In this document: positions 1 through 11,189 of the stretch, piece by piece
Numbering within the stretch: position 1 is the stretch's first letter
How the letters are laid out: each line of letters starts with the position of its first letter
DNA from: Erinaceus europaeus
Lineage: Eukaryota; Chordata; Mammalia; Eulipotyphla; Erinaceidae
Length of the DNA: 64,000 bases
Direction of reading: 5' to 3'
NCBI RefSeq assembly: GCF_950295315.1
Contig: NC_080162.1
Span: 67,927,760 to 67,991,759, forward strand
Notes under the pieces: generated by a model
The model's input: only the letters and a program-made list of their open reading frames with translations
Database searches by the model: none
What the model was told of the DNA's origin: nothing
Translations under genes and position numbers: made by a program

Positions 1-701
1 AATTGAAAAGTTTCCAAATTCTAACTTTCTTGAGAACTATGGTACTAGATCAACTCAATAACCTTACTGAAATGTCAATATTTAGACACAGGGATATTAT
101 TTCCAGGTGCATAAAATTTTACAATTAAAAGTACAGTATACAAAGATTACTGAGTGAGCCTAAAAGTAGACTTTACTACTCTCTGCAAATTTTAGCATAG
201 ATTCTCACATGCAAGGTTAAGTAACATGTAAAAAGACTTAACATGACAATGTACCCAAGTTCAATCTGAGATACAGAGGTCAATGTTAAAATAAGCTACT
301 CTTATTGACACAATATACCCCAATTCATTAGCAAACACTACAGCCTGTGATTTAGTTTGAAAATGACCTTCAATTCATTTTAAGAAGTTTTTGTGAAATA
401 TTTTTTCATCTTTCTAAGTTATCTTATTGTTGGCAGCAATAGCTCTTTGTTCTGGACAGGGAGTAAAGACACTTGGATAGATGCCTTTTTGAATTCCGTT
501 CCATACATTCACCCAAATAGCTTTATCTCCCCCTCTAAATACAATAAAATAAAATGGAACACTGTAAAACATTCGCATACACACACACACACACACACTT
601 AGACTTGTGACTGACTCCTGGCAGTTGTCAACTCTGATATAACAATGAAGCAACTTTTGTGGAATTATAGAGAACAGCCATTCCCATAGCAGTCAACATC
701 T
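1..701. other. downstream intergenic sequence
   Basis: AT-rich unique sequence with a short (CA)n at 580-598. No exon or known repeat was recognised. Confidence 0.6.
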
Positions 702-713
702 ATGTAAACTCTT

Positions 714-1013
714 TTTTTTTTTTTTGCCTCTAGGTTATTGTTGGGGCTCACTGAGTCCACTGCTCCTGGAGGCTTTTTTTTCCTTCCCTTTTGTTTTATC
801 GTTGTTGTGGTTATTATTATTGTTGTTACTGATGTCATTGTTGTTGGATAGAACAAAGAGAAATCAAGAGAGGAGGGGAACACAGAGAGGGGGAGAGAAA
901 CATAGAAACCTACAGACCTGCTTCACCGCATGTGAAGCAACCCACAAGCGGTGAAGCCGGTCTGCAGGTGTAGAGCGGGAGCTCTAGCTGGGCCATGTGT
1001 GCTTAACCCCTCA
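714..1013 (-). mobile_element. tRNA-derived SINE (long type)
   Basis: Antisense SINE: T-run and tail block at the left, then GGATAGAACAAAGAGAAATC, then the tRNA-like head at the right. It is flanked by a 12-bp target duplication, ATGTAAACTCTT, at 702-713 and 1014-1025. Confidence 0.9.
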
Positions 1014-1025
1014 ATGTAAACTCTT

Positions 1026-4000
1026 CAATGCTTCATGGACCCTCTAATTTCTTTGGGTGATAGGTTTCAGGTAATTATTGGAGACTTAACAAGTTTCTGT
1101 GAAAGCACCAACCCCCATTTCATAGCCTGTTCCCTTAATGATGGAGGGATGGAAGAATGCATTTACATTTTCTGGCTGGTTTCTGGCAGTGACAATTAGC
1201 CTCCAAAAATAATCCCACAAATTTATAATTGAGATTTCTCAATTGTTCCTAAATTCCAGGCTTGCTGATTGCCAAATTCATAGGACAGATACATTTTTTT
1301 GATCATGTTGTGTGGTTATCTTTTTTCCCTAGAGAAAGGCACTTGGGAAAAAGGCTAGAAAAAAGCAGAAGACAGAGTTTATCATCCTTTCTTCCCTAGT
1401 CCGAGCAGAAAAGGTTTTATATCTTTAAGAAAAGGCATTAAAAGAGCAAGGCTCAGGACTTTCCATGGAAACAAAGTAACAGTTTCTTCTATCACCTGAG
1501 ACAACTCTGGAAGCATCAACTAAGCAGTTCTATAGCAGTTCTATAGCCAAAGGGCTTAAATATACCATAGAGAATTTAGGGGGAAAAAAAAAAAAAAAAA
1601 ACTTCACCTAAAACATCTATAAAAGCCTAAAGGTTGCTACCTTCAAAAGAAACCTTCCACCCAACCCCACCCATATCCCCCCTCAAGCTCTGTGGCAAGA
1701 CTAGGGGCAGGATCAAAGATAGAGGCACTGCAGGAGATTCCTGAACAATAGATAACTGAATGGCAACCCAAACCCCTGAGTAAAACCAGAACCATCAAAA
1801 TTCTTGGCTTTTCTTGCAAGCAAAGGGAATTTTCCATAGGTATGACTATGCTCTTTCCTCCTACCTCCCTACTAACAGGCCTGTGCTGCACTCCCATATT
1901 CTTTTTAAGAACTCCTGTTGTTTCACTCACTCACTCATTCAGCAAACCTGGTATCCTCTCCTTTTTGAAAACTGGTAATCTGTGTTATCAGTTCACTTTC
2001 ATGAAAGACTTACATTAGTACCTGCTTTCCGTAACTAAAAGAAAATTATGGATCTTCACTTTTCTAAAATGCAAAAATATCACCAAAGATTTGATTTGCA
2101 GTCAGCCATTCCAGAGGCAGAGTGTACCTCACACAGTAAGCCTGGCACCACCGAGAAGTTGCATTCTTTTATACAGGTTGTATATTTATCACAGTATTTT
2201 TTACTTTTATAAGACACTGTCACTGTGATTTTAGGTTTTATGTGTTATGTGCTATTTTTTTCATTGGTCTGGTAGTGCTTCCCTTTTTTTTTTTTTTTAA
2301 TACAAATTAATGATAGTTGCTTTTTTGCTTTCTATCATTTCAGTTTACCAATGCTTTCAAAGACTCTGCTTTGGAGTATCTGTAATTCAGATATGAACCC
2401 ACAGGAACTGGATAAATCAAAATGGCCACGGCAAAATCCAATGGATTTACTAGTTCATTTATTACTAAAACATTTTTTTATCTACCATCCCCTTTTTATT
2501 TTAGAATCAGCAAGTTTTAAAAAGAGCTTTTAGTGATTAAAATTGAAATGGGGGGAAAAAAGGTCTTCTGAATGTTCTATGAGGAAACAGAATTAGGAAA
2601 TCTTAAGAGAAGTTAATCCTCTGAGCTCATCATTGCCTTTGAAATATTGAAAGCCTTTCAAGAACTCTAGATAATAGTTTTTAAGAGAGCAGTTTAAATT
2701 CTTTCTTGAAATACTAAGCAATCTAGAGAATTTATAGGAATGAAGATGTCCAGATGCAAGATGTACAAACTTTCACCATTGCAAAGTGACAACACATTTC
2801 CCCCCATCCTTCCCGTTCATTTAATCAAGGAACTAGCAGTCATGATTAAATCTATATTCTGCCACTTAGGCTTCAAGACACACTGTAAATACTTTAATTC
2901 ACTCATTTACAAGATGAGACACAAACAACTATGAAGATCATATGAAGATCTGCAGAAATTAGTAACATTTCAAGGTTCAATAAAATCACCCTGAAAATTT
3001 TGTAATCCTAAACAGCTGCTGCTTCCAAACCAAAAAGTAATCCTTCAGTCTTCTCTTTGGCAACTCACCCCACCCCCATTCATTCCTCACCCCACCCCCA
3101 TCACTTCTATCCTTTTTTTTTTTTTTTCTTTCTAAGGGACATAGAAAGAAAAAGGAAAGGCAAAGTAATAACTTTAAAATTCCAAGGTTTTACTTCAAGC
3201 CAAGGCCACATATCTAAGCAACTTTGATCAGGTAAATTACCTCTAAGTGTCTCAATTTTTCCCTCTGGAAAATTGAAATAATTTATCACCTTTGATCTGC
3301 AAATTTGTAAGGGCAGTTAGAAATCGAATGAAACCTACCTGCTAGGATTTCTGTTTCCAGAGAGGTAGAGACAAATGGTTCTGTATTTTTCCTGCTAGAT
3401 TCAATAAGAACTGCTGGACATTATATGCAAAATAAACACAAAAGCTAAACAGTGATAAAAAGACAGGTCATCTAAGGACCTTGGGACCTAAAGAACATAG
3501 GCGGTGAGTTCCTGAGGGTTCTTTTTGCATCATACATTTCAGCTGGAGAAAGGGCACAACAAAAACACCCACATAGATTTAAAAAAAAAAGTGGAAAGAA
3601 GTTTTTTTTCTCAGACCAAAGGAATAGGAAAAGGAAGATAAAGACAAAAACTTGTAGGTAATAACCATTCTACTCAAACCAAACAACAAAGAAAAAAAAT
3701 TGCAACTCAACTCCAATCTTTGTCAGCAAAGTCCAAGTGGAGTGGTAGACATCTACCCTTGGCAGGTTAAAACAAGATGCTCCAATATCTTGTTTATTAA
3801 GGAAGCTTTTAGAGAGTGAGGATTCTCACCATTATCCAGTGGGAATAAGAGCACTACAACTCACCACATAAGAGAATCAATATGAGAACCCTGAAATCCA
3901 AGCTACAGGAACTGCCAACCTCATGGGTGTTAATGCAGACATAATGGAGAACCTGGTCTTTTAGCTCCACCTGGAAGTAAGGAAATGTTACCTCTCCACC

Positions 4001-4330
4001 CCACAATCACCAGAAAACTTTCATAAGGTGTCTGCTAGATCAGAAATCTTAGAATGTTCAAATTGTCCAGGTTTTAATTTAGAAATCACTTCTTATACGA
4101 AGAACCATGAAGCACTCAAACTAAATGAGAAAAATACAATCATCAGATGATGCTGGGAGACAGGACAGATAGTAGAATCACCTGAGAAGAATTTCAAAGC
4201 AGGTGTCATAAAACCATTCCAATGAATAGTTAGACATATCTGAACCAAGTGATCTTAGTAATCAAGAAATAGAGGATTTGCAGAGAAGAATACAAATGGA
4301 AATTTTACAACATAAAATAAGTGATATTTA
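1026..4330. other. intergenic sequence with no confident gene
   Basis: Mostly unique-looking AT-rich sequence with A/T runs (1578-1600, 2284-2300, 3111-3127). The part from about 3480 may be old L1-type sequence but is too decayed to assign. No exon structure was seen. Confidence 0.5.
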
Positions 4331-4400
4331 AAACTCTCAATGATGATAAATTATACCCATGTATCAACAGCTGTATTGTAAATTATTAACCCCCCAATGA
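4331..4400 (+). mobile_element. L1 3'-end fragment
   Basis: Contains a CTGTATTGTAAATTATTAACC-like block followed by CCCCAATGAAATG. This resembles the 3' ends of the L1 copies at 8200, 17580 and 52650 in this window. Confidence 0.5.
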
Positions 4401-4842
4401 AATGAATTTAAAAACTCAAAAATGGATTTAACAGAACAAAATCAATGTGAACTTTATTCGAACAGAAATTATTCCTTCAGAACAACAGAAAACAAATATA
4501 AAGAAGTGAAGAGTTTTAGGGGAGAGGTCAAGGAATAAGTCTTCTGGTAAAGTACAAACTCTAATGTGGGTGAGGACCAGGTTTCAAGGTCTAACCATAT
4601 AAAAACACAATTCACAAGGGAAATTTCTTGAGCTGTATATTGCTACTATAGTGTCTCCCTTTGGTCTTTCTCTCATTCTATCATCTTCTACAAATAAATA
4701 AATATCCCTATGTTGGAAAATTAAAATGTACATAATTTTGGCATCAGGTCGGAGTCAGAAAACATACAGGATAAAAATATCTAAATGGATCAAATATGAA
4801 GCAAGAAAAACCTTTCTTGTTAATAAAACATCCTATAATTTT

Positions 4843-4950
4843 AAAAAAGGAAGAGGAGAAGGAGTAGGACGAAGGAGGAGGAGAAGAAGGAAGAGAAAGA
4901 GGAGAAAGAGAGGAAGGAAGAAAGAGAGAGAGATAAAGAAAAGAGAAGCA
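4843..4950 (+). repeat. GA-rich low-complexity tract
   Basis: Purine-only GGA/GAA/GAAA repeats for about 100 bases. They create a spurious lysine/arginine-rich open frame. Confidence 0.85.
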
Positions 4951-5042
4951 GAAGCAGTCCTCAGGGAGCAGTGGAATAGTGCCACTAACAAATTAAAATA
5001 CAAAATATTCTCAGATGAACAGTTAAGAGGATCTGTAAGATT

Positions 5043-5165
5043 GGAGTGATAGCATAATGCTTATGAAAAAGACTTCCATGCCTAAGGCATCAAAGGTCTC
5101 AGGTTCAATCTCCTATATCCCCATAAGCCAGAGGTGAGCAGTGCTCTGGTCAACTTCAGGCAAAC
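5043..5165 (+). mobile_element. tRNA-derived SINE (short type with GAGCAGTGCTCTGG)
   Basis: A-box-like ATAGCATAATGCTTATG, B-box-like GGTTCAATCTC, then CCATAAGCCAGAG and GAGCAGTGCTCTGG. The same family occurs at 36272 and 45226 and, inverted, at 9405, 9806 and 37085. Confidence 0.7.
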
Positions 5166-5315
5166 TTTTGCAGACAAAAAGCAAGAGAAAGAAGCAGAGA
5201 AGGAAAGAATTCATAGCATGGAAGCTTTCTTCAGTGCCCTCAAGGCCAAGCTAGTTAGTACCTGGCAAAGCAGCACACTATCCAAATAAATGTTTTTTTG
5301 TTTGTTTGTTTTTTA

Positions 5316-5575
5316 TCAGCCTCCCTTTAAAACCTTTATTTTTATCAGTGGTTTAATAATGGTTTATAAGATTATAAAAGTATAGAATATAGTTTCTTAT
5401 CACACCCACCACTAAAGTTCTATGCTCCACTGCCCATAGCCACCATAGTTCTAGTAAAGTCTTACAGTTTGACTACTACATTTTTGTCTGTTTGTTGGCT
5501 TTTGCAAGTTCATGTATTCAATTACCTATATGTCACATCTGAGTAAAGCCATTCAGTGCATGTCTTTCACAGTGC
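5316..5575 (-). mobile_element. L1 3' UTR fragment
   Basis: Antisense match in pattern to the 3' part of the L1 at 58925-59180 (block with CACCCACCACTAAAG, then GTTTGTTGGCTTTTG and a CACATCTGAGTAAAGCC block). Confidence 0.55.
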
Positions 5576-5776
5576 ATTATACTCACCTGGAATCCTGAGC
5601 ACCACCAACCTGTTCCCCAGCTCTCCAGTGGAGTGGCAGCCATTGCTGTTTGTTGCTGCTCCTGCCTCTCTCACTGTAAGCATCCATCCCCTGTCCCATC
5701 AGTGCTGTGTACATGTACATTCTGTTTATTTTCAGGAACCTTGGAGCATAAGTAAGGAAGAAAGCCTCCAGAAATT

Positions 5777-5838
5777 ACATACATACATACATATATATAT
5801 ATATATAGATATATATATATCTATATATATATATATAT
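5777..5838. repeat. (CATA)n/(TA)n microsatellite
   Basis: Alternating ACAT then TA dinucleotides with two GA/CT interruptions. Confidence 0.95.
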
Positions 5839-6057
5839 CACAATGAAGTTGCGTTCTCCTCTTTATATTTCTAAGATACAATAATCGATGCAAAAAGTTT
5901 AACCTTGTCTAATGCAGTTGTCAATGAATACATCCATTGGCATGGACAAACAGGCACAGTATGCCTTCACCTTAGTTTCTTTATTTTAGTATGTGCGTAT
6001 ATATAATATTTTACAAAGAGAAACACATACACACACAACAAAACAAAACAAAACTAC

Positions 6058-6210
6058 TGGACCAGCAAGATAACTTACCTGGGAGAGTTTTTCTTGCCAT
6101 GTAGACAACCTAGGTTCAAATCCAGCCCCCAATGTAATGGTGGCAGTTTCAGTGCTGTGGTGTCTTTCCCTTCCTCTGTCTGTCACACATATCTCATTCT
6201 ATCTGAAAAG
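6058..6210 (+). mobile_element. tRNA-derived SINE (type with CAGTGCTGTGGTGTCT)
   Basis: A-box-like AAGATAACTTACCTGGGAGA, B-box-like AGGTTCAAATCC, then CAGTGCTGTGGTGTCT and a pyrimidine-rich tail ending CTGAAAAG. Confidence 0.75.
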
Positions 6211-6819
6211 TAGACCTAGACACTTCCATCAGGAACATCGTGATAAGCCCTCTTAAAGGCATCTTTGGGATCTTATCCTCACAATAAACTACCAATGGTA
6301 AGGACTGCCTCACTCTCTGAAAAGAGACTGGGTCACCGTACTCTGCCATTCAAGGAAAACTGGTCCAGAAACGAGTGCAGTCTAAAAAGTTTCCAGCTGT
6401 GACCATGGACTATGAACACTTACAGGGACTCAGAGGTAATACAGGCTCCTGTACTAAATACGAATAGATACGGGCTCTTGGTCACATCAACGTGGTAAAC
6501 AGTTAATTGCATTTATGTAATTTCTTCAACTTTGGGAATTACTCTCTGTCCTGATCCAGCTTTCTAGCCCTATTCTCAACTCTAACAACATCTTCCCAGA
6601 CAATATCTTTAGTACACCTGCATGTTAGTAATTAAGCTCCAGCAAAAATTACCATAGTCATGGGCTCCTAAAAACATATTTTAGACTTCCTAGCTTCTAC
6701 CCACCCTAAAATCCCTATTACTATCTGATCTATTCCTGCTTTCTGGTTCCTGTTGATTAAACATTTCCCCCTGCTTTATATCTTACTGCCTTTCAGTCAC
6801 CAAGCTGCGGATGCTACTA

Positions 6820-7035
6820 CAATTTCATCCTGAACTCCCTGGGAAGATGACCTCACCAATGTGATCTGGAACCCCAAAAAGAGAAACAGGCTGGGAGTAT
6901 GGATAGACCTGCCAATGCAATATCCAGCAGAGAAGCAATTACAGAAGCCAGCTTTTCCACCTTTCGTACCTCATAAAGAATTTTGGTCCATACTCCCAGA
7001 GGGGTAAATGTTAGGCTCTGAATTCCCAACTCCAT
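6820..7035 (+). mobile_element. family X retroposon fragment
   Basis: Shares ordered blocks with the copies at 46036-46480 and 56765-57180 in inverse orientation, for example CTGGGAGTATGGATAGACC, AAGCAATTACAGAAGCCAG and TCCATACTCCCAGAGGG. The family is not identified by me. Confidence 0.6.
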
Positions 7036-7176
7036 CAAGGCCCAGAGAGAGAGGAGGAAAAAAGGAAGAACACTCAGAAATAGTAGATGCGACTTATAAA
7101 GGAAGAACAGGCAGGATCATAGAGAAAATGGGCAAATATACATAAATTTGGACAGTTATAGAAATAATAATCTATA

Positions 7177-7383
7177 GGCCGGGTGGTGGTGCACCTGGTT
7201 GAGTGCACATGCTACAGTGTGCAAGGATCCAGGTTCGAGCCCCCGGTCCCCACCTGCAGGGGGAAAGCTTCACAGGTGCTGAAGCAGTGCTGCAGATATC
7301 TCTCTGTCTCTCTCTCCCTCCCTCTATTACCCCTTCCCTCTCCATTTCTGGCTGTCTCTATCTAATAAATAAAGATTAAAAAG
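7177..7383 (+). mobile_element. tRNA-derived SINE (medium type)
   Basis: Head GGCCGGGTGGTGGTGCACC, B-box GGTTCGAGCCC, then CCCACCTGCAGGGGGAAAGC, a CT-rich middle and an AATAAATAAAG end. Confidence 0.9.
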
Positions 7384-7429
7384 AAAAAAAATGAAAAAAG
7401 ACCATTGTATCTAAAAAAATAAAATAATA

Positions 7430-7580
7430 GTCCATATCTGTGATCTCCAGAAAATTAATACAGTTTCCAAAGGAGGGTATGGGGAAAAAGAATTCTACTG
7501 GTGGGAAAGGTATGGAATTATATTGCTGTTAACTTATAATTTTGTAAATCAATATTAAATCACTAATAGAAAATGAAAAA
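7430..7580 (+). mobile_element. L1 3' UTR fragment
   Basis: Block TACTGGTGGGAAAGGTATGG followed by TTGTAAATCAATATTAAATC, then an A-rich end. It corresponds to L1 3' UTR sequence seen elsewhere in the window. Confidence 0.55.
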
Positions 7581-7800
7581 AAGTTGACCTAGAATAGTAA
7601 AGGCCCTCTGCTAAACCTATCTGTAGGTGAGAACTCAAACCTGGGTCCTTTCATGTGGTGTTGTGTGCACTCTGCAGGGTGTTCCACCACCTGGGGCCTG
7701 TTATGTATGAGTTTAAACATAATTTAGAACATATGTTCACATAAGGCAAGAAGGTACAGGAAAACTGAGATCTAAAAGAGTAAATAAAAATAATAACATG

Positions 7801-8235
7801 CTCTATCCAAGATAGGCTGAAAATGGTGAAATCACTATTTTTAATAGCTGAGTAGTATTCCATTGTGTATATATACCACAACTTGCTCAGCCACTCATCT
7901 GTTGTTGTTGAACTTGAAGAAATCATGTTAAGTGAAATAAGTAAGTCAGAAACAGAAGGATGAATATGGGATGATCTCACTCTCAGGCAGAAGTTGAAAA
8001 ACAAGATCAGAAGAGAAAACACAAGTAGAACTTGAACTGGAGTTGGTGTATTGCACTAAAGTAAAAGACTCTGGGGTGGGGTTGGGGTGGGGGTACAGGT
8101 CCTAGAAAAGGATAACAGAGGACCTACTGGGGGTTGTATTATTATGTGGAAAACTGAGAAATGTTATACATATGCAAACTATTGTATTTACTCTCGACTA
8201 TAAAACATTAATCCCCCAATAAAGAAATTTTAAAA
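7801..8235 (+). mobile_element. L1 3' end with 5' inversion (twin priming)
   Basis: 8235 back to 7913 is sense L1: the end of ORF2, then the 3' UTR ending CCCCCAATAAAGAAATTTT. 7801-7912 is the adjacent upstream L1 segment in inverted orientation (on the minus strand it encodes WYIYTMEYYSAIKN). The whole is flanked by AAATAATAACATG at 7788-7800 and 8238-8250. Confidence 0.85.
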
Positions 8236-8250
8236 AGAAATAATAACATG

Positions 8251-8550
8251 GGGGGAGCGGGCAGTAGTACACCATGTTAAGCACACATCGTACAAAGCAT
8301 AATGACCCACACAAGGATCCCAGTTTGAGCCCCCTGCTTCCCACCTGCAGGAAGGTTGCTTCACAAGTGGTGAAGCAGGTCTGCAGGTATCTATCTTTCT
8401 CTCCCTCTCTATCTTCCTCTCCCGTCTTAATTTCTCTCTGTCCTAAACAAACAAACAAAAAATTAAAAACATGGCCACAGGAGCACTGGATTCATAGTGC
8501 TGGCACTGAGCCACAGCAACAACCCTGGAGGCAAGAAAGGAAAAAAAAAT
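8251..8550 (+). mobile_element. tRNA-derived SINE (long type) inserted at the L1 3' duplication
   Basis: Head GGGGGAGCGGGCAGTAGTAC, CCCACCTGCAGG, a CT-rich middle, then the GAGCACTGGATTCATAGTGC block and an A-run. It is flanked by AGAAATAATAACATG (8236-8250) and AGAAAGAGTAACATG (8551-8565), 13 of 15 matching. Confidence 0.85.
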
Positions 8551-8783
8551 AGAAAGAGTAACATGGATGACTAAAGCAATTATCAGTAACATTACATGTG
8601 AGGGATGGATAGAAGTGCTGAGGAGATATATAGCACATGATGCTTACATAAAGAGAAAGAGAAAGACTTTTTTTCTTTAAATTGTAAGTTCCCAGGTCAA
8701 GTGCAAAGAAAACAAAGAAAAAATAACCTCAAATCAGAAGGAATAAAATAAAAATGATAGCAGAAACTATGATTTATTTATTT

Positions 8784-9376
8784 TATTTTTATATATTTTT
8801 ATTATTTATTTATTCCCTTTTGTTGCCCTTGTTGCTTTTTATTGTTGTAGCTATTGTTGTTTTTTAAAATATTTATTTTATTTATTTATTCCCTTTTGTT
8901 GCCCTTGTTGTTTTATTGTTGTAGTTATTATTGTTGTTGTCGTTGTTGGATAGGACAGAGAGAAATGGAGAGAGGAGGGGAAGACAGAGAGGAGGAGAGA
9001 AAGACAGACACCTGAAGACCTGCTTCACTGCCTGTGAAGGGACTCCTCTGCATTGGGGAGCCGGGGTTCGAACCGGGGTCCTTATTGCCGGTCCTTGTGC
9101 TTTGCGCCACCTGCGCTTAACCCGCTGCGCTATAGCCCGACTCCCGCAATTGTTGTTTTTACTGATGTCGTCGCTGTTGGATAGGACAGAGAGAAATGGA
9201 GAGAGGAGGGGTAGAGAGAGGGGGGAGAGAAAGATAGACACCTGCAGACCTGCTTCACCGCCTGTGAAGCGACTCCCCTGATGGTGGGGAGGCGGGGGCT
9301 CCAACCAGGATCCTTATGCCAGTCCTTATGCTTTGCGCCACCTGCACTTAACCCACTGCGCTACCGCCCGACTCCC
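8784..9376 (-). mobile_element. outer long-type SINE, split by a second SINE
   Basis: The left part (8784-8864) holds the tail with CCCTTTTGTTGCCCTTGTTG. The right part (9149-9376) holds the body and tRNA-like head ending GACTCCC. Target duplication GATTTATTTATTT lies at 8771-8783 and 9377-9389, though the sequence is simple. Confidence 0.85.
8865..9148 (-). mobile_element. inner long-type SINE, nested
   Basis: Near-complete antisense copy bounded by the exact 12-bp duplication ATTGTTGTTTTT (8853-8864 and 9149-9160), inserted inside the tail of the outer SINE. Confidence 0.92.
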
Positions 9377-9404
9377 GATTTATTTATTTATTTACTTACT
9401 TACT

Positions 9405-9525
9405 TACTTACTTAACCAGAGCACTGCTCAGCTCTCTTATGGTGGTGTGGGGATTCAAACTGGTACTTTGGAGCCTCAGGCATGAGAATCTCTTTGCATA
9501 ACCACTATGTTATTTCCTTTGTCTT
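9405..9525 (-). mobile_element. tRNA-derived SINE (GAGCAGTGCTCTGG type)
   Basis: Inverted copy: AACCAGAGCACTGCTCAGCT, then GGGATTCAAACTGG (B box) and TTTGCATAACCACTATG (A box). A (TTAC)n tract lies at its tail. Confidence 0.8.
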
Positions 9526-9805
9526 GAAAATTTTAAGTACTAGAGACAATAAATAAATAATTGGTTCTTTGAAAAGATCAATACAATCTACAAATTTCTA
9601 GCATGACTGACAGAAGATACAATAATGTCTGGAATGAAACAGAAAATATTACTAAAAACCTTTCAAATATCTAGCAGTAAATTCAAAAGGAAAGAACACT
9701 TCCTAGTTTATTCTGTGAAATTAATGTTACCCTTATATAAAAATCAGGTAGAAAAGTACCAAACAAATAAGAAAACCACTAAAAATACCCTTCACTAAAA
9801 ATACC

Positions 9806-9912
9806 TTTTTTTTTTTTCTACCAGTGTACTGCAGAAGATTGAGCCCAGGACTTCAAAGCCTCAGGAATGAGAGTCTCTCTGAATAACTATTATGCTATCT
9901 CCCGTGTCCCAT
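9806..9912 (-). mobile_element. tRNA-derived SINE (GAGCAGTGCTCTGG type), degenerate
   Basis: T-run, then GTGTACTGCAGAAGATTGAG, CAAAGCCTCAGGAATGAGAG and AATAACTATTATGCTATCTC, in the same order as the copy at 9405. Confidence 0.65.
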
Positions 9913-10240
9913 GAAAGTTCTTAATAATAAATTAGCAGATAGAATTCAGCAATATATAAAAATATTATATCATGACCAAGGAGAAATTAATCCCAAGAGT
10001 CAAGGGTAGATAAATATTTGAAAATCAATCAATGTAATCTACCACATTAACAGACTACAGAAGTAGTTAACCTGATCATAGCAATTGAAGAATAAAATGT
10101 ATTTTTCATGCATGCTATGAATTAAGAGGGAATAGAGGGAAACTTCCAATTTTGTAATGAAACATGTTGTTAAAATTACTTACCATCAGTTACATATATT
10201 TGAAAAGTAAGATTGGTCCTTTTTAATATATATATATATA

Positions 10241-10838
10241 TCCAGGGTTATTGCTGAGGCTTATTGCCTGAACTACGAATCCACTGCTCCTGGCGACTAC
10301 TTTTCCCATTTTGTTGCCTTTGTTTATCATTGTTGTTATAGCTGTCTTTGTTGGATAGAGCAAAGAGAAATCGAGAATGGACAGGAAGACAGAGAGAGAG
10401 GAGGAAAGACAAATACCTACAAGGGTGTCAGGTGGTAGCGCAGCGGGTTAAGCGCACATGGCGCAACTCAAGGACTGGCTTAAGGCTCCTGGTTCCAGAC
10501 CCCGCCTCCCCACCTGTGGGGGACTCGCTTCATGGGCGGTGAAGCAGGTCTGTAGGTGTCTGTCTTTCTCTCCCCCTCTCTGTCTCTCCTACCCCCTTGA
10601 TTTCTCTCTGTCCTATCCAACAACGAACGACATCAACAACAACAACAATAACCACAACAAGGGCAACACAGAGGAAAAAAAAAAGATAGACACCTGGTGA
10701 CCTGCTTCACCACTTGTGAGGCGACCTCCCTGTAGGTGGGGAGCTAGGAGCTCTAAAGGGAATTTCCAACTGGGACCTTGTACTGGTCCTTCTGCTTCAC
10801 ACTATGTGTGCTTAACCATTCCACTACCACCCAGCCCC
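10241..10838 (-). mobile_element. outer long-type SINE, split
   Basis: The left part (10241-10422) runs from the tail block (CACTGCTCCTGGCGACTAC) to TACCTACAA. The right part (about 10682-10838) resumes at AGATAGACACCTGGTGACC and ends in the tRNA-like head (CACCCAGCCCCC). Confidence 0.8.
10423..10681 (+). mobile_element. inner long-type SINE, opposite orientation
   Basis: Sense copy with head GGTGGTAGCGCAGCGGGTTA, CT-rich middle and an AAC-rich tail, placed inside the antisense SINE. The two junctions repeat the host AAAGA...ACCT region only imperfectly. Confidence 0.88.
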
Positions 10839-10845
10839 CTTTTCA

Positions 10846-10984
10846 TTTTTATTAATTTATCTATAAAATAAAAAATATTGACAAGACTATAGGATAAGAG
10901 GGGTACAGTTCCACACAATTTTCACTGTCAGAGTTCCCATCCCTCCCTTCCTATTCTTTATCACTCTGGGAGCATGGACCCAGT
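10846..10984 (-). mobile_element. family X retroposon, 3'-end fragment
   Basis: Contains TAGGATAAGAGGGGTACAG, TTCCACACAATTTTCAC and CTGGGAGCATGGACCCAG, in the same order as at 46070-46180. It is cut off by the pentanucleotide array. Confidence 0.65.
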
Positions 10985-11110
10985 GTCCTGTCCTGTTCTG
11001 TCCTGTCCTGTCCTGTCCTGTCCTGTCCTGCTCTGCTCTGCTCTGCTCTGCTCTGCTCTGCTCTGCTCTATTCTATTCTACTCTACTCTACTGTACTCTA
11101 TTCTATTCTT
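10985..11110 (+). repeat. pentanucleotide array TCCTG to CTCTG to TCTAY
   Basis: About 25 pentamers whose unit changes stepwise from TCCTG through CTCTG to TCTAT/CTCTA, followed by CTTT/CTTC-rich sequence to about 11190. It creates a spurious open frame. Confidence 0.95.
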
Positions 11111-11189
11111 TCTCTTTTTCTTTCTTCCTGTCTTTCTTTCTTCCATCCTTCCTTCCTTCTTTCCTTCTTTCCTTCTTCCTTCCTTTCTT

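Noticed and set aside
4726..5049. Lysine/arginine-rich 107-codon ORF
   Set aside because: It is made by a purine-only low-complexity tract.
7177..7260. tRNA genes at the SINE heads
   Set aside because: A and B boxes are visible, but the cloverleaf is not maintained and the sequence continues into the SINE body, so these are tRNA-derived repeats.
8882..9304. Open frames of 90-140 codons inside SINEs here and at many other SINE copies
   Set aside because: They follow the SINE consensus in every copy and reflect repeat sequence, not genes.
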